Below are positions 1 through 6,290 of a stretch of 8,214 nt of DNA, one piece after another (position 1 is the stretch's first letter; each line of letters starts with the position of its first letter). The notes below the pieces were generated by a model. It was not told the DNA's origin and did not search any database. It saw only the letters and a list, made by a program, of their open reading frames with translations. Both the position numbers and the translations under genes were made by a program. This DNA is from Marinospirillum sp. (lineage in GTDB: Bacteria; Pseudomonadota; Gammaproteobacteria; Pseudomonadales; Halomonadaceae), in contig SKHR01000025.1 of assembly GCA_007116865.1 (NCBI GenBank), positions 1-8,214 of the forward strand, in the 5' to 3' direction.

Positions 1-1267
1 AGCCTAATAGGTGGCTGGCCATTTCGCAGCGCTGTTGCAGATCCGCCTTATCCTGACCACCTAAGTGGAGTAGAGCGTAGCGATAACTTTGCAGCCACTT
101 GAAATCCCGAGCAATGGAAGCCCGCGATTTGGGCTGCAAAAACACCAGTGCATCGTTAAAGTCGGCCTTTAATTGGTTCAGCTGAGTTTCGCTGGGCATT
201 TGTTTTGGGCAGTCTGCCCAGGAAAAAGCTCGATAAACAAAGCTGGCCGCAGCTCCTGCAGTTGGCTTAAGCTGTGGCAGGTTGGCCGGATCTGTCCCTT
301 GGGCCAGGGCTAGAGAAATTGCATGTAGATCAACGCCAAGGACCCGTCGATAGAGATCGGAGTACTGTGAAGCCATGCGTGGATTGAATTCAATCACAAA
401 GAGCCGATCGGTGCTTTCCTGATAGAAAAACTCCATATTAAATAAACCGTGTGAAAACCCAACGGCCTGTAAAAAGGCTTGCGCTATTGCTTGGGCGCGT
501 GCCTGTATTGCGGCGGGTAAGCGTGTAGGCAGTTGGTGACGCATAAAGGCCTGAGTGTTGGGGTACATGATGGCATCAACAACGCCGATGGCCGTCATTT
601 GCTGGTTGAACACATAACCATCCAGATTGAACTGCTGAGCCTGAATCGGTTGTTCCAGCAGCATTCGGTGTGCGCTGGTGGGTTGGTTCAAACGTTGTTG
701 GGCTAGGCGTTCAAAGGGCTCAACCAGATGACGAATGATCCAGAGTTCAAGCGGTTTGAAACGCAGGTGTTCTGCCAGCGTTTTTTGATCAGGCACTTCG
801 CGAGCGAGTACGGAAAAAGCCGCTTTGACCGGTTTAACAAAAACCGGGTAGCTGAGATGATCGGGTAGCGGCTGGTTGTATGCGACATCAAGCAGTTGAA
901 ATTCGACACAGGCCTCGGGCGCGACCTGCTGCAAAATTTGTCGTGCGTGGTGTTTATGCTGACAGGCCAGGATGGCCTCAACCGGCGTGCCTGGCCAGTT
1001 CATTTTTTCTGCCAGTAACGCAGCACATAACGCACCAAACTGTTCGTGGTTGGAGGCCACTCCAGTCCAGCCTTTGCGTTTCGCTTGACGAGCCAGCCGG
1101 TTGACCCAGGCTTGTGGATCAAACCAGGCTAAGCGCAGATTACTGGGAAAGGAAAACAGATCAAAGCCGGCTTCATCGATGACAATTCCGGCATCTCGAG
1201 CGGCCTGCTCATAACCAACGGCATCCCAGTCATGGTTGAACAGAATCAGTGGTCTGTCGGTACTCAT
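1..1267 (-). CDS. ATP-grasp superfamily protein, ligase-like, substrate unknown (C-terminus beyond window)
   Basis: Reading the minus strand from the ATG at 1267-1265 gives 422 uninterrupted codons to the window edge with no stop, so the C-terminus is missing. ATP-grasp features are visible. VFVKP at residues 142-146 carries a likely ATP-binding lysine (K145). LLEQPI at 203-208 lies where the adenine-contacting segment is expected. FNMEF at 276-280 (E279) and VIEFNPRM at 291-298 (E293, N295, R297) match the Mg-ATP carboxylate/asparagine pattern of the fold. Residues 1-100 look like the alpha/beta pre-ATP-grasp region. The family activates a carboxylate as acyl phosphate and joins it to an amine, thiol or similar group; the substrates cannot be told here. 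No transmembrane segment or signal peptide is seen, so it should be cytosolic. The start overlaps the stop of the transporter fusion gene in an ATGA, and no Shine-Dalgarno sequence precedes it, so translation probably depends on coupling. Family call is fairly sure; function is not assigned. Confidence 0.85.
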   Translation of the reverse strand, partial: MSTDRPLILFNHDWDAVGYEQAARDAGIVIDEAGFDLFSFPSNLRLAWFDPQAWVNRLARQAKRKGWTGVASNHEQFGALCAALLAEKMNWPGTPVEAILACQHKHHARQILQQVAPEACVEFQLLDVAYNQPLPDHLSYPVFVKPVKAAFSVLAREVPDQKTLAEHLRFKPLELWIIRHLVEPFERLAQQRLNQPTSAHRMLLEQPIQAQQFNLDGYVFNQQMTAIGVVDAIMYPNTQAFMRHQLPTRLPAAIQARAQAIAQAFLQAVGFSHGLFNMEFFYQESTDRLFVIEFNPRMASQYSDLYRRVLGVDLHAISLALAQGTDPANLPQLKPTAGAAASFVYRAFSWADCPKQMPSETQLNQLKADFNDALVFLQPKSRASIARDFKWLQSYRYALLHLGGQDKADLQQRCEMASHLLG

Positions 1268-2760
1268 GGGTTTTGACGACCAATGCCTCGCATGTGCGCC
1301 GGAATCCAGCGGCGTTCTGCCAGTTCAAATACGAGTTCAGTGGTGATCGCCATGAGTGCCGCAGGAATTGCTCCATAAAGCACCAGGGTGTGGTCATTCA
1401 GTGCCAGCCCGGTGACGATCGGCTCACCCAGACCACCCGCCCCGATGAAGGCGGCCAGGGTTGCCGTGCCAATATTGATGATCGCAGCGGTTTTGATCCC
1501 AGTGAGCATGTTCGGTGCAGCCAGCGGCAGCAGAATATGTTTGAGCTGCTCACGCCGAGTCATGCCCATGCCCTGGCTGACCTGAACCAGTAGCGGGTTG
1601 ACGGTCAATAGCGAGGTGATGGCTGCTCGCACTATCGGTAGTAAAGAATAAAGAAACAGCGCAATGATGGCGGGCAAAAAGCCGATGCCGAACAAGGGGA
1701 TCATCAATGCGAGCAGAGCAATGGAGGGAATGGTTTGCAGCAGTCCGGCAATGTACAGCACTGACCGGGAAATGCGTCGTGACTTGTACACCAAGATGGC
1801 CAGGGGCAGGCCAATCACACAAGCCAGGCCCAGCGCGATCAGGGTCAGCTGTAAATGTTGCAGCAGGTTGATACCTAAACGGTCCCACTTGCGTGTGCTG
1901 AACTCACGTTCTGTCGCATCAGTCAGCAGGCCTTCTTCGCGTAAAAAGCGGTCGGCGGCCTGTGCAAAGCTGGCCTGTTGAGTCGAAACCAGGGCGTTGA
2001 GCGCTTGCATCCGAGGCTCATCAATTCGTCCAGCCAGCTCGGCCAGACTGCGTTTGGCGGCTTCAGGCAAGCTGGAATGAACCAGGGGAAGCGCAAGATA
2101 CTGGGGGAAATAATTCAGGTCGTCTTCAAGCAGTAGCAGATTGAAGCGGTCTAAATCCCCATCGGTTGCGTAGGCATCGGTGATATCAATGCGTCCGGCA
2201 TTGATTGCTTCATAAGCCAGCCCGTGTTCGATACCTCTGGGGTTGTGCGGTAACTGGTAACGTTCGCGCAGGCCGGGCCAGCCATCGTTACGCTGAACAA
2301 ACTCATGTGACAGTCCTAACCGTAGTTGAGGATGCTCGGCCAAATCACTGATGCGTGAGATGCCCAGCGCTTCAGCTTGCGCCTGTTTGAGCGCCATCGC
2401 GTAGGTGTTGTTAAAGCCGAGAGAGGGCAGGGCAACAAGGTTCAGGGGCGCTAGATGCGAGTTGATCTGATCCAGAGGCGGGGTGGAATCCAGGTTTAAT
2501 ATGCTCAGCGCCAGAGTGCCGGTGTATTCGGGATAGAGATCAATATCACCGCTCAGCAGCGCTTGATAAGCCACTGAAGTGCTGCCTAAGCCGAGCTGAC
2601 GGCGCACAGTGAAGCCATCGGCTTCCAGCTTTTGTGCAAAAATCTCACCCAGCAGACGGCCTTCGCTATCCATTTTGGAGCCAAGGGTCAGTGTTTGTGC
2701 ACCAATCAGGCTGCTAAATACCAGTAGCCCTATCAGGCTGGCAATTTTTCTAAACATCAT
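1264..2760 (-). CDS. ABC transporter fusion: periplasmic binding domain + permease, OpuC/OsmF (quaternary ammonium) type
   Basis: This 498-residue protein combines two normally separate subunits. Residues 1-21 are a signal/anchor segment. Residues about 23-280 are an OpuAC-type binding domain, with family hallmarks LYPEYTGT (75-82), FNNTY (116-120), the RNDGWPGL stretch (157-164) and DAYATDGDL (195-203). Y79, Y120, Y197 and Y217/F218 could form the aromatic cage that holds trimethylammonium groups in this family; that is inference. Residues about 297-485 are a permease with around five membrane segments (near 299-325, 332-354, 357-378, 424-445, 458-482). The cytoplasmic coupling loop is at about 392-422, where the usual EAA is replaced by QVS (393-395) before GMGMT. 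The order binding domain then permease fits the topology: exported domain first, then membrane entry from the periplasm. A GGAGG at 2765-2769 sits 4 nt before the first ATG and 7 nt before the adjacent second one (2757), so the start may be Met2. The gene overlaps the ATPase stop (ATGA) upstream and the ATP-grasp start (ATGA) downstream. Likely substrate is glycine betaine, choline or a related compound, not proven. Confidence 0.93.
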   Translation of the reverse strand: MMFRKIASLIGLLVFSSLIGAQTLTLGSKMDSEGRLLGEIFAQKLEADGFTVRRQLGLGSTSVAYQALLSGDIDLYPEYTGTLALSILNLDSTPPLDQINSHLAPLNLVALPSLGFNNTYAMALKQAQAEALGISRISDLAEHPQLRLGLSHEFVQRNDGWPGLRERYQLPHNPRGIEHGLAYEAINAGRIDITDAYATDGDLDRFNLLLLEDDLNYFPQYLALPLVHSSLPEAAKRSLAELAGRIDEPRMQALNALVSTQQASFAQAADRFLREEGLLTDATEREFSTRKWDRLGINLLQHLQLTLIALGLACVIGLPLAILVYKSRRISRSVLYIAGLLQTIPSIALLALMIPLFGIGFLPAIIALFLYSLLPIVRAAITSLLTVNPLLVQVSQGMGMTRREQLKHILLPLAAPNMLTGIKTAAIINIGTATLAAFIGAGGLGEPIVTGLALNDHTLVLYGAIPAALMAITTELVFELAERRWIPAHMRGIGRQNP

Positions 2761-3485
2761 CTGGCCTCCAGCAGTCGAGCGACCTGGGCATTGGCCGGGT
2801 GATTCATGATCTGCTCCGGTGTATCGGCCTGAAGCACAATGCCCGGATCCATCACCACCATGAAGTCGGCCAGCTTGGCGGCCTCTTGCATGTCATGGGT
2901 GACTAGAACCACTGAACGAGGCTCTGCGGCTTGCATGGCCTGAAAACGAGCGTGCACATCAACACGGGTGATCGGATCGACGGCGGAAAAAGCCTCATCC
3001 AGCAATAACAGCGGGGGGTCGAGCATCATGGCGCGGCATAACCCGACTCTTTGCGCCTGGCCACCTGAAATCTCATGTGGATAGCGGGTCAGCAGGGCGG
3101 GGTCGAGATACATGAAGTTAAACAGCTTGTGAATCCGCTGGGTGATGGCGTCCTGCGACCAGTGTTCCAGTCGCGCCATCAGGCTGATGTTATCGAAGAG
3201 GTTCAGGTGTGGAAACAGCGCGATCCCTTGAACGGCATAGCCCATTTTGCGGCGCAGCCTGGGGAGGTCCTGATAATCGATGGGCTCACCTAACACCTTG
3301 ACCTGGCCCGCGTCAGGGCGAGCAAGCCCATTGATCAGCTGCAATAACGTCGACTTACCACAACCACTGGCACCGACCAGCGCAGTCACGGCATTGACCG
3401 GCAACGCCAGATCAATGCCTTCAAATAAACGCTGGTTGGCAAAGCCCTTTTCCAGCTGAATGAATTCTACACAGTGTTCAGTCAT
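2757..3485 (-). CDS. ABC transporter ATP-binding subunit, glycine betaine/choline (OpuCA/OsmV-like) type
   Basis: A 242-residue nucleotide-binding subunit with all catalytic motifs intact: Walker A GASGCGKST (38-46), Q-loop glutamine Q86 in the stretch MGYAVQGIALFPHL (81-94), signature ISGGQ (139-143), Walker B LLLLDE (159-164, catalytic E164), D-loop SAVDP and switch histidine H197. The phrase around the Q-loop (GYAVQ.IALFPH) is typical of osmoprotectant importers. It should form a cytoplasmic homodimer that drives the fused binding/permease protein encoded next. It ends just after the ATPase core and has no C-terminal CBS domains, which OpuA/OpuC-type ATPases often carry for ionic-strength or nucleotide sensing, so regulation by that route is not expected. 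AAAAGGA (complement of 3493-3499) lies 7 nt before the ATG and supports this start. The stop overlaps the next start in ATGA. The metG stop lies only 25 bp upstream, so cotranscription with metG is likely. Confidence 0.94.
   Translation of the reverse strand: MTEHCVEFIQLEKGFANQRLFEGIDLALPVNAVTALVGASGCGKSTLLQLINGLARPDAGQVKVLGEPIDYQDLPRLRRKMGYAVQGIALFPHLNLFDNISLMARLEHWSQDAITQRIHKLFNFMYLDPALLTRYPHEISGGQAQRVGLCRAMMLDPPLLLLDEAFSAVDPITRVDVHARFQAMQAAEPRSVVLVTHDMQEAAKLADFMVVMDPGIVLQADTPEQIMNHPANAQVARLLEAR
2765..2769 (-). promoter_or_regulatory. ribosome binding site of the binding-domain/permease fusion gene
   Basis: GGAGG on the minus strand lies inside the last codons of the ATPase gene. It is 4 nt from the first ATG (2760) and 7 nt from the directly following ATG (2757). 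The spacing slightly favours the second Met, making the protein one residue shorter, but either start keeps the overlap with the ATPase reading frame. Confidence 0.65.
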
Positions 3486-3492
3486 GCTGGTG

Positions 3493-3499
3493 TCCTTTT
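3493..3499 (-). promoter_or_regulatory. ribosome binding site of the ABC ATPase gene
   Basis: The minus strand reads AAAAGGA seven bases before the ATG at 3485. It is the only strong Shine-Dalgarno in the 25-bp gap after metG and fixes the ATPase start. The gap holds no room for a terminator plus a separate promoter, which favours read-through from metG. Confidence 0.7.
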
Positions 3500-3510
3500 A
3501 AAGGATGAGT

Positions 3511-5562
3511 TTACACCACGCGCATGCCCGGTTGCGCGCCACTATGGGGTTCGAGCAGGTAAATGCCGTCTCCATCTCCTGCGGCCAGAACCATGCCTTC
3601 AGAAAGCCCGAACTTCATTTGTCTGGGTGCCAGGTTGGCGACCATCACGGTGAGTTTGCCTTCCAGGTCTTCGGGCTGGTAGGCACTTTTGATGCCGGAA
3701 AACACTGTGCGGGTTTCTCCACCGAGATCCAGTGTCAGCTTTAACAGCTTGTTGGCTTTGGGAACGGCTTCGCAACGAACAATGCGGGCGATGCGCAGAT
3801 CAACCTTGATAAAGTCATCAAACTGGATTTCTGCGGCAATCGGGTCGGTTTGCAAGGGGCCGGGTTCGGCACCGGGGTTGCTGCTGACACTGGCCTGCTT
3901 GAGCGCCATCTCTTTTTCGGCGTCGGCTTTGCTGGCCTCCAGCAGTGCCTCGACCTGGGTGTTTTCAACCCGGTTGATCAAGGGCTTGAAGGGGGCGATC
4001 GCATGGTTTTGCAGGGGTGTCTGGCTGGTTTCCCAGGTCAGTTGGTCGACCTGCAAGAACTGACACACCTGCTCGGCCATTTGCGGTAAAACCGGAGCCA
4101 GATAGGTCATCAGCACCTTGAACAGGTTGATGCCGGTGGTGCAAATGGCCTGCACTTCTGCCTGACGGGTTTCGTCCTTCGCCAACACCCAGGGGGCTTG
4201 GTCATTGATCCAGGTGTTGGCTTCATCGGCCAGATCCATGATTTGACGGATGGCACGGCCATATTCGCGGCGCTCATAATCGGCGGCGATGTTTTCACCG
4301 GCAGCAGCAAACTGCTGATATAACTCGGGGTTCTTCATCTCGCCCAGTTGTCCGCCGCCTTTTTTGATAAAGCCGGCACAGCGGCTGGCGATGTTCACCA
4401 GTTTGCCAACCAGATCGGAGTTGACGCGAAATACAAAGTCTTCAAGGTTCAAATCCAGGTCATCTACGCGACCGGTCAGCTTGGCCGCAAAGTAGTAGCG
4501 CAGGTACTCGGGATTGAGGTGGTCCAGATAGGTGCGCGCCTTGATAAAGGTGCCGCGCGATTTGGACATCTTGGCACCATTGACGGTGACAAACCCGTGG
4601 CAATAGACGCTGGTGGGTGTACGGAAACCGGCACCAGAGAGCATGGCTGGCCAAAACAAAGCATGGAAGTTGACGATATCCTTGCCGATGAAGTGGTATA
4701 CCTCATGGGCGGAATCCGGCTTCCAGTAATCATCAAAATCCAGATCATCACGCTGCGCACAGAGGTTTTTAAAGCTGGCCAGGTAGCCGATAGGGGCGTC
4801 CAGCCAGACATAAAAATACTTGCCTGGCGCATCAGGGATTTCAAAACCAAAATAAGGCGCATCACGGGAAATATCCCAGGCTTGTAGCCCGGCACCCAGC
4901 CACTCTTTAAGTTTGTTGGCGATTTGTTCTTGCAAACGACCGGTTTGCGTCCAGTCCTGTAAAAATTCAGCAAAGTCCTGAAGGCGGAAAAAATAATGCT
5001 CAGAGGACTTCATCACCGGGGTGGCACCCGAAATGGCTGAGCGTGGATCAATCAGTTCTGCCGGGCTGTAGGTCGCACCGCATTTTTCACAGTTATCTCC
5101 ATACTGATCCTCGGCCTGACATTTGGGACAGGTGCCTTTAATAAAACGATCCGCCAGGAAAAGGCCTTTTTCCGAGTCAAACATCTGCTCGACTTCTTTA
5201 ACCGCAATGTGGCCTTTTTCACGCAGGCGGGTGTAGATCAGTTCAGAAAAATAACGGTTTTCTTCTGAGTGGGTGGAATAGTAGTTATCAAAGTGAACGT
5301 GAAAGCCTTTAAAATCTTCATGGTGTTCTTGTCGAACCCGGTCAATCAACTGCTCAGAGGTGATGCCTTCCTGTTCTGCACGCAGCATGATCGCGGTGCC
5401 ATGGGCATCGTCCGCACACACATAGGTGCATGAGTGGCCCCGACTTTGTTGAAAGCGGGTCCAAATATCCGTTTGAATATATTCCAGCATATGGCCAAGA
5501 TGGATTGGGCCGTTGGCATAGGGCAGGGCGCTGGTGACCAGAATTTGACGTGGTGTGGACAT
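3511..5562 (-). CDS. metG: methionine--tRNA ligase (MetRS)
   Basis: Charges tRNA-Met and initiator tRNA with methionine in the cytosol. From the ATG at 5562 the protein is 683 residues, close to the long dimeric bacterial form (about 677 in E. coli). The class I signature HLGH is at 21-24 and KMSKS at 331-335. The connective-peptide zinc knuckle has C145, C148, C158 and C161 (CPKC and CEKC). The catalytic core is followed by the anticodon-binding helical domain (about 395-530), a polar linker rich in A, E and P (about 535-575), and a C-terminal tRNA-binding (Trbp111-like) OB domain (about 578-683) that usually mediates dimerisation. The frame stays open upstream to a TTG at 5586, but the ATG beginning MSTPRQILVTSALPYANG matches the family N-terminus, so I chose it. 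The Shine-Dalgarno is weak (AGAG within CAGAGACTCTG). First gene of the minus-strand cluster. Stop is TAA. Confidence 0.98.
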   Translation of the reverse strand: MSTPRQILVTSALPYANGPIHLGHMLEYIQTDIWTRFQQSRGHSCTYVCADDAHGTAIMLRAEQEGITSEQLIDRVRQEHHEDFKGFHVHFDNYYSTHSEENRYFSELIYTRLREKGHIAVKEVEQMFDSEKGLFLADRFIKGTCPKCQAEDQYGDNCEKCGATYSPAELIDPRSAISGATPVMKSSEHYFFRLQDFAEFLQDWTQTGRLQEQIANKLKEWLGAGLQAWDISRDAPYFGFEIPDAPGKYFYVWLDAPIGYLASFKNLCAQRDDLDFDDYWKPDSAHEVYHFIGKDIVNFHALFWPAMLSGAGFRTPTSVYCHGFVTVNGAKMSKSRGTFIKARTYLDHLNPEYLRYYFAAKLTGRVDDLDLNLEDFVFRVNSDLVGKLVNIASRCAGFIKKGGGQLGEMKNPELYQQFAAAGENIAADYERREYGRAIRQIMDLADEANTWINDQAPWVLAKDETRQAEVQAICTTGINLFKVLMTYLAPVLPQMAEQVCQFLQVDQLTWETSQTPLQNHAIAPFKPLINRVENTQVEALLEASKADAEKEMALKQASVSSNPGAEPGPLQTDPIAAEIQFDDFIKVDLRIARIVRCEAVPKANKLLKLTLDLGGETRTVFSGIKSAYQPEDLEGKLTVMVANLAPRQMKFGLSEGMVLAAGDGDGIYLLEPHSGAQPGMRVV

Positions 5563-5672
5563 GAGGTGCAGAGTCTCTGTAATCAATGAAAAGTCAGTGA
5601 AAGCAATATTCGATCTATCTTAACGATTTTCGCTTTTGCATGCATCCGCTGACCTCTGAATAGGAACAAAGA
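5563..5672. promoter_or_regulatory. divergent intergenic region between metG and the GNAT gene
   Basis: This 110-bp gap separates two genes that point away from each other, so it must hold the promoters of both unless transcription enters from elsewhere. On the minus strand a -10-like TAAGAT (complement of 5617-5622) would place the metG transcript start near 5610, but no good -35 sits at the right distance. On the plus strand no convincing promoter is seen. Two palindromes are present: CAGAG-T-CTCTG at 5569-5579, right in front of the metG start, and TGCATGCA at 5637-5644 near the middle. Neither matches a regulator site I recognise; the first is not a MetJ box. Confidence 0.45.
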
Positions 5673-6158
5673 ATGATCCGAACCGCGAACCCGGAAGACT
5701 GGTCTCAAATCTGGCCGATTTTTAAAGCGATTGCTCAAGCAGGCGAAACCTATGCTTATCCACGCGATATCACCGAAGAGGCCGCCTTGCAGGTATGGAT
5801 GCAACAGCCCCGTAGAACTTTTGTGTATGAAAAAGAAGCACAAATTCTAGGTACCTACTATCTTAAAACTAATCAGCAAGGGCCCGGCAGCCATGTGTGT
5901 AACTGTGGATATATGGTGGCTGAGTTTGCTCGTGGTCAGGGCATTGCCTCGGCTTTGTGTGAACACTCCATTCAGCAGGCACGAAGTTTAGGCTATTTGG
6001 CCATGCAGTATAACTTTGTGGCTTCAACCAACGAAGAGGCGGTGCGCTTGTGGCAAAAAATGGGTTTCTCAATCGTGGGGCGACTGCCGAAGGCATTTCG
6101 TCACCCGCACAAGGGTTTGGTGGATGCCTTGGTCATGTATCAGTGGCTGGATCGCTAA
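5673..6158 (+). CDS. GNAT family N-acetyltransferase
   Basis: A 161-residue single-domain protein of the Gcn5-related acetyltransferase family, which moves the acetyl group of acetyl-CoA onto an amine. Motif A is clear: NCGYMVAEFARGQGIASAL (77-95), with the pyrophosphate-binding R-G-Q-G-I-A loop at 87-92. Motif B follows, with NFVASTNEEAVRLWQKMGF (114-132), the usual N-x-x-A-x-x-L-W/Y-x-x-x-G-F pattern. The N-terminal part carries AGETYAYPRD (23-32), a substrate-side segment seen in a subgroup of uncharacterised GNATs. No signal peptide or membrane segment is visible, so it is cytosolic. AGGA at 5662-5665, 7 nt before the ATG, supports the start. It stands alone, divergent from metG and 132 bp before the chemotaxis gene. 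The acceptor substrate cannot be deduced. Confidence 0.93.
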   Translation: MIRTANPEDWSQIWPIFKAIAQAGETYAYPRDITEEAALQVWMQQPRRTFVYEKEAQILGTYYLKTNQQGPGSHVCNCGYMVAEFARGQGIASALCEHSIQQARSLGYLAMQYNFVASTNEEAVRLWQKMGFSIVGRLPKAFRHPHKGLVDALVMYQWLDR

Positions 6159-6290
6159 TCAGCGATATGTGGATAGGCAAAAGTCGGGCTTGCATTGCTG
6201 TAGCGGCAATGAAAATATACATCGAATAATGATAATTAAATAGACGAAACCCAACAGAACAATAACACGGTCTGACATGAGGAAATCGAG
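6159..6290. promoter_or_regulatory. AT-rich intergenic region, probable promoter of the chemotaxis receptor gene
   Basis: The gap becomes markedly AT-rich between about 6209 and 6241 and contains several -10-like hexamers (AATAAT at 6225-6230, GATAAT at 6231-6236). No matching -35 is found at 16-18 bp. A flagellar sigma-28 type site was looked for: TAAA occurs at 6237-6240, but the downstream half (near 6258-6265) is weak and the spacing is off. The receptor's ribosome binding site, GAGGAAA at 6279-6285, closes the region. Confidence 0.35.
6193..6211. repeat. short inverted repeat after the GNAT gene
   Basis: CATTGC (6193-6198) and GCAATG (6206-6211) form a perfect 6-bp stem with a 7-base loop, starting about 35 bp after the GNAT stop. 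It is followed by AAAATATA rather than a T-run, so it is not a canonical intrinsic terminator on the plus strand, and the minus-strand flank lacks a T-run directly after the stem. It could be an operator, an mRNA 3'-end stem, or chance. Confidence 0.4.

Noticed and set aside
703..981. Minus-strand open frame of 92 codons
   Set aside because: It lies in another frame within the ATP-grasp gene, whose frame is open for 422 codons and carries the family motifs.
1264..2760. Sequencing frameshift or lost stop producing an artificial fusion of binding protein and permease
   Set aside because: The frame is continuous through a natural-looking linker (about 275-296), both domains are complete, and the topology of the fusion is sensible.
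4348..4887. Plus-strand open frame of 179 codons opposite metG
   Set aside because: It lies wholly inside the well-supported MetRS gene on the other strand, has no recognisable domain and no clear ribosome site. It is a shadow of the MetRS codon pattern.
5583..5843. Minus-strand open frame of 86 codons across the start of the GNAT gene
   Set aside because: It overlaps the GNAT coding region and the divergent promoter region, and has no family resemblance.
6193..6215. Intrinsic terminator after the GNAT gene
   Set aside because: The stem is only 6 bp and is followed by AAAATATA, not a run of T.
6237..6265. Sigma-28 flagellar promoter before the chemoreceptor
   Set aside because: TAAA is present, but the downstream box matches poorly and lies about two bases too far away.
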